Part shown: in pieces, positions 7,801-17,032 of the stretch
How positions within the stretch are numbered: the stretch's first letter is position 1
Layout: every line of letters starts with the position of its first letter
Origin: an uncultured Bacteroidales bacterium
GTDB lineage: Bacteria; Bacteroidota; Bacteroidia; Bacteroidales; F082
Direction: 5' to 3'
Assembly (NCBI GenBank): GCA_905234645.1
Contig: CAJOIS010000031.1
Span: forward strand, 1-52,614
DNA length: 52,614 bases
Position numbers and translations under genes: made by a program
The notes under the pieces: model-generated
The model's database searches: none
Told to the model about the DNA's origin: nothing
Seen by the model: the letters and a program-made list of their open reading frames with translations, nothing else

Positions 7801-9480
7801 ATGGCACAACCAGACGATAAAAAAATCATCTTCTCGATGGTAGGCGTGAGCAAGATCATCCCGCCGTCGCGACAAATTTTGAAAGACATCTATCTCTCCT
7901 TCTTCTATGGCGCAAAAATCGGCATCATCGGCCTCAACGGAGCGGGCAAGTCCACCCTACTGCGCATCATTGCAGGCAAGGAGAAATCCTATAACGGCGA
8001 AGTGGTCTTCTCGCCCGGCTATTCAGTTGGCATGCTCGACCAGGAGCCGCAGCTCGACGACAACAAAACGGTGAAGCAAGTGGTAGAAGAAGGCGTGCAG
8101 GAGATCGTCGACATCCTGAAGGAATACGAGGAGATCAACAACAAATTCGCTGAGCCTGACGCTGACTTCGACAAGCTCATTGCTCGTCAGGGCGAGCTGA
8201 CCGAGCTCATTGAGCAACACGACGCCTGGGAACTCGACAGCAAGCTGGAACGCGCCATGGACGCCCTCAACTGTCCCGACGGTGACACGCCCGTGCGCAA
8301 CCTCTCGGGAGGAGAACGCCGCCGTGTGGCCCTTTGTCGTCTACTGTTGCAAGAGCCTGATATCCTGCTCCTCGACGAGCCCACCAACCACCTCGATGCC
8401 GAGAGCATCCAGTGGCTGGAGAGCCATCTGCAGCAATACAAGGGCACCGTCATCGCCGTCACCCACGATCGTTACTTCCTCGATCATGTGGCCGGCTGGA
8501 TCCTCGAACTCGACCGCGGTGAAGGCATCCCGTGGAAGGGCAACTACTCGTCGTGGCTCGACCAGAAGACCGCCCGCCTCGCCATGGAAGAGAAGACCGA
8601 GAGCAAGCGTCGCAAGACCCTCGAACGTGAGCTGGAATGGGTGCGCATGGCGCCTAAGGCCCGTCATGCCAAGGGCAAGGCCCGTCTGGAGTCGTATGAG
8701 AAGATGCTCAACGAAGACGTGAAAGAAAAGGAAGAAAAACTCGAGATCTATATCCCCAACGGCGACCGTCTCGGTGCCAAAGTCATCGAAGCGCACGACG
8801 TCACCAAGGCCTACGGCGACAAACTTCTGTTTGAAAACCTCAACTTCAGCCTGCCACAAGGCGGCATCGTGGGTGTCATCGGTCCCAACGGCGCAGGTAA
8901 GACCACGCTGTTCCGCCTCATCATGGGCTTAGAGAAACCAGACTCCGGCACCTTCGAAGTCGGCGAGACCGTGAAAATCGGCTATGTCGACCAGCAGCAT
9001 GCCGACATCGACCCCGAAAAGACCGTCTGGGAAGTCATTAGCGGCGGCAACGAACTCATCCAACTGGGCAAGCGAAGCATGAACTCGCGCGCCTATGTGT
9101 CGCGTTTCAACTTCGGCGGCAACGACCAGCAGAAAAAGGCCGGCGTACTGTCGGGCGGTGAGCGCAACCGTATGCATCTCGCCTTGACCTTAAAGCAGGA
9201 AGCCAACGTGCTGCTTTTGGACGAACCCACCAACGACATCGACGTGAACACGCTCCGCGCCTTGGAAGAAGGTTTGGAGAACTTCGCAGGCTGCGCCGTC
9301 ATCATCAGCCACGACCGTTGGTTCCTCGATCGCGTAGCCACCCACATCCTCGCCTTCGAGGGCAACTCGCAGGTCTATTTCTTCGAGGGCAGCTACTCGG
9401 AATACGAAGAAAACAAGATGAAGCGCTTGGGCAACGTGGAGCCGAAACGATTTAGGTACAAGAAGTTGAAAGTTGATTAA
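7801..9480 (+). CDS. ettA: Energy-dependent translational throttle protein EttA (ABC-F)
   Basis: ABC-F ATPase that binds the ribosomal E site and gates entry into elongation according to the ATP/ADP ratio. The 559-residue length is that of EttA. Two nucleotide-binding domains are complete: Walker A GLNGAGKST, signature LSGGERRRVAL and Walker B ILLLDEPTNHLD in the first; GPNGAGKTT, LSGGERNRMHL and VLLLDEPTNDID in the second. The linker has the KARHAKGKARLESYEK segment typical of the P-site tRNA interaction motif. There is no membrane domain. The start is the first ATG with the usual short lead into IIFSMVGVSK. Flanked by hairpin elements on both sides, so it is probably transcribed alone. Confidence 0.95.
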   Translation: MAQPDDKKIIFSMVGVSKIIPPSRQILKDIYLSFFYGAKIGIIGLNGAGKSTLLRIIAGKEKSYNGEVVFSPGYSVGMLDQEPQLDDNKTVKQVVEEGVQEIVDILKEYEEINNKFAEPDADFDKLIARQGELTELIEQHDAWELDSKLERAMDALNCPDGDTPVRNLSGGERRRVALCRLLLQEPDILLLDEPTNHLDAESIQWLESHLQQYKGTVIAVTHDRYFLDHVAGWILELDRGEGIPWKGNYSSWLDQKTARLAMEEKTESKRRKTLERELEWVRMAPKARHAKGKARLESYEKMLNEDVKEKEEKLEIYIPNGDRLGAKVIEAHDVTKAYGDKLLFENLNFSLPQGGIVGVIGPNGAGKTTLFRLIMGLEKPDSGTFEVGETVKIGYVDQQHADIDPEKTVWEVISGGNELIQLGKRSMNSRAYVSRFNFGGNDQQKKAGVLSGGERNRMHLALTLKQEANVLLLDEPTNDIDVNTLRALEEGLENFAGCAVIISHDRWFLDRVATHILAFEGNSQVYFFEGSYSEYEENKMKRLGNVEPKRFRYKKLKVD

Positions 9481-9498
9481 CCTGCTGCGTCAAAGCGA

Positions 9499-9576
9499 GC
9501 CGTCCATGTCATTGCTGCGCAGGTATGTGCGTTAGCATGGAAATCGAAGATTCGACGTAGTCAATCTATGGACGGC
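9499..9576 (+). repeat. Variable-stem hairpin element, copy 2, carrying a nested insertion
   Basis: Outer stem GCCGTCCAT (9499-9507) pairs with ATGGACGGC (9568-9576). The conserved GTCATT and apical GCGCAGG..TGTGCG parts follow the left stem. Before the right stem a 26-base stretch (9540-9565, GAAATCGAAGATTC core) interrupts the expected GGGATCTATG; nearly the same stretch occurs at 37389-37414. Confidence 0.8.
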
Positions 9577-9590
9577 GGCATATATAAGAC

Positions 9591-9657
9591 GGCTTCAGAA
9601 AGCATAGATTCCGACCTCCCCACATTCCAGCGTTGGAATGACATGTTTTCTGAAGCC
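9591..9657 (-). repeat. Variable-stem hairpin element, copy 3
   Basis: Outer stem GGCTTCAGAAA pairs with TTTCTGAAGCC, enclosing CATAGATTCC and GGAATGACATG. Same inner parts as the other copies but a different outer stem. It is oriented opposite to copy 2, which lies 14 bases away. Together they fill most of the 288-base gap between ettA and the DUF805 gene. Confidence 0.85.
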
Positions 9658-9731
9658 TGCTTTATCTACAAAAAGAAAGACCCGACTAATAAGCCTGCAA
9701 AACAAAATTATGTTTTCTAAAAATAACTTCC

Positions 9732-9739
9732 TAAATTTG
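9732..9739 (+). promoter_or_regulatory. -7 promoter box for DUF805 gene
   Basis: TAAATTTG fits TAnnTTTG and is 29 bases before the ATG at 9769, in an otherwise AT-rich stretch. Confidence 0.6.
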
Positions 9740-9768
9740 CAGCGTATTAACCCTAAAAAACTACCACT

Positions 9769-10284
9769 ATGAACTTCGGAGAAGCAATCAAAAGCGTGTT
9801 TTCAAAGTATGCAACTTTCTCGGGACGTGCACGCCGTTCTGAGTTCTGGTATTTCTTTCTGCTCAACTTTCTCGTCTGCTTCGTGTTAGGGCTTATCCCC
9901 GTCCTTTCCTGGGTGTCGGGATTGTGGTCCCTGGCCATACTGATTCCTTTCTTGGCCGTCACCGTACGCCGTTTTCACGACATCGGCAAGAGCGGATGGT
10001 ATTATCTCGTACCTGCCATTCCGGCATTGGCCTACGTGGGTTATCTGGTCTATTATGTGCTGAAAATCATGAAGGAAATCGGAGGCAGCTTCTCTGACAC
10101 AGATGCCATCATGCAACATATCATGGACAACCCTTCAGGCATCATTGCCATCGTCGTCCTTGGACTTCTGTCCCTTATTACGACGATTATTTGGATTGTC
10201 TGGATGGCTAAAGACAGCCAACCTGGCGAAAACAAATGGGGTCCCAATCCCAAAGAAAACCAATCCCAAGGAAATGCCTGGTGA
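9769..10284 (+). CDS. DUF805 family inner-membrane protein
   Basis: Membrane protein of 171 residues and unknown function. The family hallmark is the N-terminal ATFSGRARRSEFWYF segment (residues 15-29), followed by hydrophobic helices near 31-60, 77-97 and 122-147 and the RRFHDIGKSGWYYL segment between helices. The C-terminal tail (GENKWGPNPKE) is also typical. It has its own promoter and terminator, so it is monocistronic. Confidence 0.85.
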   Translation: MNFGEAIKSVFSKYATFSGRARRSEFWYFFLLNFLVCFVLGLIPVLSWVSGLWSLAILIPFLAVTVRRFHDIGKSGWYYLVPAIPALAYVGYLVYYVLKIMKEIGGSFSDTDAIMQHIMDNPSGIIAIVVLGLLSLITTIIWIVWMAKDSQPGENKWGPNPKENQSQGNAW

Positions 10285-10329
10285 CGAGCCGCAAAACATC
10301 TATTGATCGTAAGTTTACCCTCATGACTG

Positions 10330-10365
10330 ACAAGGCGTTGTTTTTTCAGCGCCTTGTTATTTTTT
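10330..10365 (+). terminator. Terminator after DUF805 gene
   Basis: ACAAGGCG pairs with CGCCTTGT across a 12-base loop and is followed by a T-rich stretch (TATTTTTTG). Confidence 0.75.
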
Positions 10366-10400
10366 GTCGCATCAATGCACCTAAATTGAAATAAAGCCTT

Positions 10401-10408
10401 TATCTTTG
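10401..10408 (+). promoter_or_regulatory. -7 promoter box for C10 peptidase gene
   Basis: TATCTTTG matches the consensus and lies 31 bases before the ATG at 10440. Confidence 0.65.
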
Positions 10409-10439
10409 CGGCTCAAACAACGATAAAAACAAATTAATA

Positions 10440-12473
10440 ATGAGAAAGTTTTATTTGACCTTATGCCTTTTGGCTGTCATCGGCAGCCTGATGGCCGGTC
10501 CTGTCGACCAAAAGAAAGCCCAGAAACTGGGTGCCAAGTTCTTGAGCACCACGGCTATCAGCCAGAAAAACGCCAACATCCAATTGGATTTGGTCAGCGT
10601 GGCTGCCGACCGTGACGCTACCGACTATTACGTCTTCAACGTCAGCAACGGAGAAGGCTTCGTCATCGTGGCTGGTGACGACCGCGTGAGGCCCATCCTC
10701 GCCTACTCCACCACTGGCAAATATAACCCGAATGACGTAGCCGATGGCTTCCAGTTCACCCTCAACGGATTCCGCAATGAGATCCAATATGTACGTGAAA
10801 ACAACCTCGGTGCCACACCCGACATTGTCGCCGAATGGAACTCCGTGACCACAACAGGCAACCTTAATCGTAGCCATCGGGCACAAGCTGTGGTTGGCCC
10901 GCTTTGTCAGACCCTATGGAACCAAAACTACCCATGGAACAGCCAATGCCCCGAAGACCCTGAAGGCGACGGTGGCTATGTCTATGCCGGCTGCGCAGCC
11001 ACGGCCATGGGCATGGTGATGAAATATTGGGATTGGCCCGCTGTGGGAAACGGTTCCCATACGTACAACCCTGACGGCTATGACCAACAAACTGCCAACT
11101 TCGGCCAAACCGAATATCATTTCGAACTGATGCCCTTGGCACTCGACTCCACGAGCAGCGAAGAAGAGATCTTTTATGTCGCTCAACTCCTGCATCATCT
11201 CGGCATCGCGCTCGACATGCAATACAGCCCCAACGGCAGCGGTGCCAGTGCCTTTTCTATTTACACCGCATTTCAAAGCTATTTCCGCTACAATAGAGAC
11301 TTCCCTGAAATCAACGCTGGAGGAATCATCCCTGGCTATGGCTACACCAACGAGGAATGGGCTCAGATGTTAAAAGACGGCGGCCTTGACGAGCATCTCC
11401 CGATTTTATACTGCGGCTCCGATGACGGCGGAGCAGGCGGTCACGCCTTCGTATGTGACGGCTACGACGAAAACGACTACTTCCACTTCAACTGGGGCTG
11501 GAGCGGCCGCGACAATGCCTGGTGCCCCATCGGTGCACTCCACACCACGAGATACGACTTCAATCAAACCAACCATTTCATCGGCCACATCATCCCCCAA
11601 GGCAGCGAGTACTCCAGCCGTCCCGACAGTGTGAGCAAAATGGGCCTCATCGAAGAAGCCTTCGATGCCGTCCGCCTCACCTGGACCAACCCCACCACCG
11701 ACCTCAACGGTAACGTTTTGACAGGTATCACCTCCATTACTATCCGCCGCAACTTCGAGGTCATCGCCGAACTGACCGACGCTCAAGTGGGAGCCGACAT
11801 GGAATACGAAGACAACGGCCTCGAGCCAGGTCTATACGAATACTCCATCTACGTCACCAATGAGGCTGGCATCAGCCGCACCACCTACCGCAGCGTGCTC
11901 GTCGGCGAGAAATGCAACATGGTCTTCATTTTGCACGACGCAGGCGGTGACGGCTGGAGAGGCGCATCCATCAGCGTGGCCGATGAGAACTTCAACCGCC
12001 TAGCCGTCATCACCATGACGGAAGGCTCGTCACTAGCCATTGACATGCCCCTGCTGAGCGGCAACCTCAACTTCATCTGGAATCCTTGCTGGTATCACGC
12101 CTATCCTGAATACGACACCGACGATGAGTGCTCCTTCAGCATCCTCAACGCCAACGGCGAGACCATCTACACCTCGGCCGAGCTCGAAGAAGGCGTCTTC
12201 TTCTCCTACGACCCGTGCAGCGTCGACGCCGTTGAGGAAACCACGACGGACAACAGCGTCAACGTCTATCCCAACCCGACCCATGGAATGCTCAACATCC
12301 AAGGCCAAGGCATAATGTGCATCAGCGTCAGCAACGTGTTGGGACAGCAGCTCATGGAGGCCACTGTCGACGGCAACACCACCCTCGACCTGAGCCGCTT
12401 CGAATCGGGCATGTATCTCATCCGTATCGAGACCGAAAATGGCGTGACGGTACAGAAGGTCAACGTTAGATAA
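10440..12473 (+). CDS. Secreted C10 (streptopain-like) cysteine peptidase with T9SS sorting domain
   Basis: Exported protease of 677 residues. Order of parts: signal peptide (about 1-19, LMAG), Spi/inhibitory propeptide-like region (about 20-130, including GFVIVAGDDRVRPILAYS), peptidase domain with catalytic Cys185 in YAGCAATAMGMVMKYW and catalytic His335 in GGHAFVCDGYDENDYFHFNWGW, then beta-sandwich segments, and a type IX secretion C-terminal domain from about residue 603 (VYPNPTHGML ... GMYLIRIETENG). Unlike the second C10 peptidase of the window (40429) it is shorter. Family knowledge predicts autoprocessing of the prodomain and outer-membrane translocation by T9SS; no T9SS machinery gene is in view. 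It ends next to a large palindrome. Confidence 0.92.
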   Translation: MRKFYLTLCLLAVIGSLMAGPVDQKKAQKLGAKFLSTTAISQKNANIQLDLVSVAADRDATDYYVFNVSNGEGFVIVAGDDRVRPILAYSTTGKYNPNDVADGFQFTLNGFRNEIQYVRENNLGATPDIVAEWNSVTTTGNLNRSHRAQAVVGPLCQTLWNQNYPWNSQCPEDPEGDGGYVYAGCAATAMGMVMKYWDWPAVGNGSHTYNPDGYDQQTANFGQTEYHFELMPLALDSTSSEEEIFYVAQLLHHLGIALDMQYSPNGSGASAFSIYTAFQSYFRYNRDFPEINAGGIIPGYGYTNEEWAQMLKDGGLDEHLPILYCGSDDGGAGGHAFVCDGYDENDYFHFNWGWSGRDNAWCPIGALHTTRYDFNQTNHFIGHIIPQGSEYSSRPDSVSKMGLIEEAFDAVRLTWTNPTTDLNGNVLTGITSITIRRNFEVIAELTDAQVGADMEYEDNGLEPGLYEYSIYVTNEAGISRTTYRSVLVGEKCNMVFILHDAGGDGWRGASISVADENFNRLAVITMTEGSSLAIDMPLLSGNLNFIWNPCWYHAYPEYDTDDECSFSILNANGETIYTSAELEEGVFFSYDPCSVDAVEETTTDNSVNVYPNPTHGMLNIQGQGIMCISVSNVLGQQLMEATVDGNTTLDLSRFESGMYLIRIETENGVTVQKVNVR

Positions 12474-12476
12474 TAA

Positions 12477-12600
12477 AGAGGTTCCCGCCTGACGGCGGGA
12501 ATGGAGTTTTGTATTAAATAATCAGCGGCGGCTTGTGTTACAAGCCGCCGCAGTTTATAAAATGATAATAACTCCATTCCCGCGAAGCGGGAACCTCTTA
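12477..12600. repeat. Nested palindrome between convergent genes
   Basis: Arms at about 12477-12509 and 12571-12600 are inverted copies (AAGAGGTTCCCGC ... GCGGGAATGGAGTT), each with its own small hairpin, and they enclose a third hairpin GCGGCGGCTTG / CAAGCCGCCGC at 12522-12549. The whole gap between the C10 peptidase and pfp genes is therefore a cruciform-like element. It may terminate both genes. Confidence 0.85.
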
Positions 12601-13815
12601 CCACTTCAAGATCTTCTTGAAGTCGTATGCCTCGGGATCTGGCACATAGGCCTTGGCCGCTTCGTAGTCGGCGGGGCTGATATACTGCAATCCGTCGTTG
12701 AAAATCAACTCGGCTTTCGGGCCGTTCAGGTTGACCAAACGAGGCTTGATCTTGCCGTTCTCATCTTCCACATCCTTGAGATACAACGGCTCAATCTCAC
12801 CCTTGGGGTTGGCGGTGACCATAGCACCACTCACCCCCTTGTCGAAGAGCTTCTTCACGCCATAGCCCAGCAACGAGCAGTAGGTCAGGTCGTAGCCGTT
12901 AGGCTCAACGCAACGGATGCCATAACCGATCTCGACGGGGCGGCTCTTCACGTTCATGCCCAGAGCCTTCAAACGCTGTTGCAACAACAGGTTGAAGATA
13001 TGTGCCTTACTGACGTTGCCCAACTCGGGATGGCCGTGCTCGTCGTAGGTGAAGGCCACACCCGACTTCTCGATCTCTTCGTCGCTCATAAAGTGGAACA
13101 CACCCTCGCTGACGATGGCCACACCATAGTCAACACCCAAGAGTTTGCGCTTCACGATGGAGCTGACCACCAACTTGATGATGGCGTCGAAGGTAACTTC
13201 GGCCTTGTTGAACATCTCAGGGATAACCACCATCGGGCAGTGGCAGGCCGACGTCATGCCGAAGGCCAGGTGACCCGCCTCGCGACCCATGGCCGACACC
13301 ACAAACCAGTTGCCACTGGTGCGGGCATCTTCGTAGATGGTCTGCACCAAATGCACTGCAGCATCCTTGGCGGAGTAGTAGCCAAAGGTCGGGCTACCTT
13401 CGGGCAACGGCAGGTCGTTGTCGATGGTCTTGGGCACGTGGATATTCTGGATCGGGAAACCGCTGTTGGCCAAGAACTTCGAGATGCGGTTGGCCGTCGA
13501 GGCGGTGTCGTCGCCGCCGATGGTGACCAACAGTTTGATGTTATTCTTCACGAAGAACTCCGTGTTGAACTCCTCGTTCTTCGGTTTGTAGCGACTCATC
13601 TTCAGAGCCGAACCGCCTTGTTTCAAGATGGCATCGGCATAGAGGAAGTCCATTTCGACCACGTCGGGATTGGGCTTGAAGAGGTTCTTGTAGCCTTCGT
13701 TAAGACCGAGGACGCGATATCCGTCCTTGAGGAAGGTCTTCGCCACGGTGCTGATGACCGTGTTAATGCCGGGAGCGGGACCGCCGCCAGCGAGGATTAC
13801 GATGGATTCTTTCAT
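12598..13815 (-). CDS. pfp: 6-phosphofructokinase, predicted pyrophosphate-dependent
   Basis: Phosphorylates fructose 6-phosphate in glycolysis. The 405-residue protein belongs to the PfkA family: GGGPAPGINTVIS at residues 10-22, GGDDTAS at 100-106 and PKTIDND at 128-134. Two positions define phosphoryl donor use in this family: Asp after GGD (D103; ATP enzymes have Gly) and Lys in PKTIDND (K129; ATP enzymes have Gly). Both point to pyrophosphate as donor, which makes the step reversible and saves ATP. I chose the ATG at 13815, giving MKESIVILAGGG; an in-frame ATG at 13842 overlaps the upstream mannosidase gene. The gap to that gene is 19 bases, so cotranscription is likely. Confidence 0.9.
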   Translation of the reverse strand: MKESIVILAGGGPAPGINTVISTVAKTFLKDGYRVLGLNEGYKNLFKPNPDVVEMDFLYADAILKQGGSALKMSRYKPKNEEFNTEFFVKNNIKLLVTIGGDDTASTANRISKFLANSGFPIQNIHVPKTIDNDLPLPEGSPTFGYYSAKDAAVHLVQTIYEDARTSGNWFVVSAMGREAGHLAFGMTSACHCPMVVIPEMFNKAEVTFDAIIKLVVSSIVKRKLLGVDYGVAIVSEGVFHFMSDEEIEKSGVAFTYDEHGHPELGNVSKAHIFNLLLQQRLKALGMNVKSRPVEIGYGIRCVEPNGYDLTYCSLLGYGVKKLFDKGVSGAMVTANPKGEIEPLYLKDVEDENGKIKPRLVNLNGPKAELIFNDGLQYISPADYEAAKAYVPDPEAYDFKKILKW

Positions 13816-13834
13816 AGGTTTATGTATTAGTTGA

Positions 13835-16823
13835 TTATTCAATTACAAACTCATCACAGAAGATCCAAGCCTTCTGCCCGGCGCCGACATGGCCTTCGGG
13901 GCAGACGCCAATAGTCTTGGCAACCATCTTCACATAACGGGCATTCGTGCGCGGACGTACCGCCATTTCTTGGATGAAAGCACCGTCGGCATCCTCTGGT
14001 ATGTCGTTCTTCACTTTGCCGACACTGCGGAAGTTCTTGCCGTCGTCGCTGACGAAATACTCCACCTCACGAGGCATCCAAATCCAAGAATACGCTTCCT
14101 GCAAGAAGCTGCCCGCCAAGCGGTTGATCTTCTTGGGTTGGCCCAGGTCGACGGTGGCGATGAGGTCGACGCCATAATAACCCTGCCATGCTCCTGTGCG
14201 GAAGTTGTCAGTACCACGCAGGTGGTCGATGAGGGCCTTGAGACCACCAGCAGAGTATTGTTCGTTGTACATGTTCTCCACCTTCACGCTGCGGTTGGCA
14301 TCGATGAGGTAATACTGCGCGTCGATGGGTAGGCTCCAACGGCCGTCTTGTTGTGCCGCGGCACGCACGGTGGCGTTGTCCTTGAAGCACAGCGGATGCT
14401 CGTAGAGCTGACCGTTCTCACGCGGGTCGGTGCCATCCAAGGTATAATAGATCTTGACGCCCTCGACGGGATGACTCATGCTCACCATGAGGCTGTCGAA
14501 GAAGGTGTCGGACTGGGCGTTGATGGTCGGGACGATGACGATGGGATCTTTTTCGATGCGTAGAATGGGGCAGTTCTCGGGCTGCGTGGCCCAAGGCGAA
14601 TCGGCCTTGTCAGTCATGGTGAACTCCAAGGTGCCGCCGTTGTGCACCTCGTCGAAGGTGACATAGCTGCGCTCTAAAGGCTTGCCGTTCAGCTTCACCG
14701 ACTGCACATAGCAGTTCTTGTCGCTCAGGTTCTTGGCAATGACCTCAAACTGCTTGCCGTTCTCGAAGGTCAAGCGTGTGCGTTCAAAGCGTGGCAGACC
14801 CAGCACATAATAACCCGAGGCAGGCGTGGCGGGATAGAAACCCATGGCGGAGAACACGCCCCAGGCCGACATCTGACCGCAGTCCTCGTTACCGGCATAG
14901 CCATCGCGGCGGTCGGTGTAGAAGTCGTCCATTACCTTTTTCACATAGTATTGCGTCTTGGTGGGCTTGCCGACGAAGTTATACATATATACGGTGTTGT
15001 GGCTCGGCTCGTTGCCATGGGCATACTGACCGATGAGGCCCGTGATGTCGGGCTGCTCACGTCCCGTCAGGTTGGAAGGTGCGTTGAAGAGCCCGTCGAG
15101 TTTGGCCTCGTAGCTGTCGCGGCCGCCCATCAGGTCGACGTGGCCGTTGACGTCCTGAGGCACGAAGAAACCATATTGATAAGAGTTGGCTTCGGTCAGC
15201 GTGAAGTTGACCTGCGCGGGGTCGAAGGGGCGCATCCAGCCACCGTTGCGACGACCTTGGAAGAATTGGTTCTCAGGGTTGTAGATGTTCTTATAAGCCT
15301 GCGCTGTGGCATAGAACTCGTTGGCGATGTCGGTCTTGCCCATGGCCTCGGCCATACGAGCCACGCACCAGTCATCGTACGCATATTCCAAGGTCTTGGA
15401 GACCGCCTCGCCTTCCGCTTCGATCGGGATGTAGCCGTATTTCATGTAGGCACCCCTGCCACGGAAATCGGTTCTCGATGAGTGAACCATAGCCTCCAAA
15501 GCTTTTTCAGTGTCAAAGTCGCGGATGCCAGCAAAGTAAGCGTCGGCGATGACGGGAATGGCGTGGTTGCCAATCATGCAGTAGGTCTCGTTGGCCGCTA
15601 GTTCCCAGATGGGCAGCATGTGATGCGGGTTAGTTTCGTACTTATTAATAAAGGTGTTAATGAAGTCGAGGGTGCGCTCGCGTTGCATCAGGCTGAAGAG
15701 TGGGTGCAGACTGCGGAAAGTATCCCAAAGTGAGAACACAGTGTAGACAGGTCTTTCCGACTTATAGACTTTCAGGTCATGGGCGCGATAGCGGCCGTCA
15801 GCATCGCTATAGAGGTTGGGGGCAATCATGCAGTGGTAAAGTGCCGTATAGAACACCGTCTTGTTCGACTCGTTCGGGTCGCTCACCTCGTAACGTTTCA
15901 GTTCGGTGTTCCATTTGTCGTAGGCCTTTTGGCGCAGGGCATCGAAATCGAAGTCATTCTCGGCGAGTTCGGCTTTCAGATTGTTCTTCGCGCCTTCCAC
16001 ATCGACAGCAGAGAGGGCAATGCGCATGGTGATTTCACCATTAGACTCAGGAAACATAAAATAGACTTTCATAGGCCTACGATTAGGGAAAGGTTTCCCG
16101 TCAACTATTGGACCATCATAGTGATAACAAATCCATGGTTGATTTCCAGACTCTTCTATTACGAAATGCGTGGAAAACTCTGCATAGAAATACAAGTATT
16201 GGTCGTTGGCCCAATCGCGAGTACGACGGAAACCACTAATGGCATGGTCGTTTTCCACATTTATCTCCGTTTCATAAACATACTCGTCATTGACACCGTG
16301 TTCCATATCAAGCATCAGCCACTCAAGTTTGTCTTTCGGATAAGTGCAACGCATCATACCAACGCGATCACCCGTGGTCAACTCAACTTTCACACTATCG
16401 TCCAAAACCACGGAATAATAGCCCGCTTCGGCATCTTCATCCTCGTGTTTAAAGGCTGCGTGACTATAAAGAGAATCATAGTATGCATAAGCGGCTTCGT
16501 TTGGCAAATCCTGGTCAAACACAAACTCTTCTGTAAACGGCATAAACCTAAAGTCGCCATAATCGGAGCAGCCCGTGCCGCTGAGGTGGGTGGTGCTGAA
16601 GCCGAGGATGGTGTGGTCGGTGGTGTGGTAGCCCGAGCAGCCGTCCCAGTCGTTCATGCGGCATGCCGAAGGGCACCGTGGCACCAGGGAAGGTGTGGCC
16701 GTGACCGCCTGTGCCGATGAAGGGGTCGACATAGTTGGCGGGGTCGGCGACGTAATCGGCCTTAGGCTCCTGCGTGCAGGCCGCAAGGGCCAAAAGCAAC
16801 AAAGGTAAGAATAGTTTTTTCAT
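13835..16823 (-). pseudogene. GH92 alpha-mannosidase lipoprotein, frameshifted near the N-terminus
   Basis: GH92 exo-alpha-mannosidases remove mannose from N-glycans or yeast mannan at the cell surface or in the periplasm. Starting at 16823 the frame encodes a lipoprotein signal (LLLLALAACT) and the GH92 opening NYVDPFIGTGGHGHTFPGA, then PFGM; the rest resumes in another frame as NDWDGCSGYH and runs to 13835. Between M (16662-16664) and NDWDG the family normally has about seven more residues (VQLSPDT-like). One leftover base implies a loss of about 20 bases near 16658-16661. Downstream parts are intact: NEDCGQMSAWGVFSAMGFYP active-site segment, a chitobiase-type Fn3 module and a C-terminal F5/8 type C module. 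Either a real recent mutation or an assembly error. Upstream of pfp and probably cotranscribed. Confidence 0.85.
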
Positions 16824-16969
16824 AGGAAGGAATTTGTTTGAGGGTGTAAAAGTAGAAAGAAAAAGTATTCGTTTTACAACAGCCGACGTTTTTTCATGGC
16901 ATAATAATTGTACATTTGGAGTATTTGTAAAAAAAATGTCATTTTAACCTCTATTATTCCAAAAAAGAG

Positions 16970-16977
16970 TATATTTG
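16970..16977 (+). promoter_or_regulatory. -7 promoter box for first T9SS propeller gene
   Basis: TATATTTG lies 56 bases before the ATG at 17033, giving an AT-rich leader of about 50 bases. Confidence 0.65.
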
Positions 16978-17032
16978 CAGCCCAATTATTGAACATCAAT
17001 TATTTTCAATTATTAACTCAAAACACACAAAC

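Noticed and set aside
12535-13830. A 431-codon open frame on the plus strand
   Set aside because: It lies opposite the phosphofructokinase gene and is a codon-bias shadow; the minus frame has the full set of family motifs.
15779-16720. A 313-codon open frame on the plus strand
   Set aside because: It lies opposite the GH92 mannosidase, which is recognised by sequence motifs along the whole length.
16548-16823. A separate 91-residue lipoprotein gene
   Set aside because: Its first 55 residues are the start of the GH92 protein and the rest is out-of-frame sequence after the deletion.
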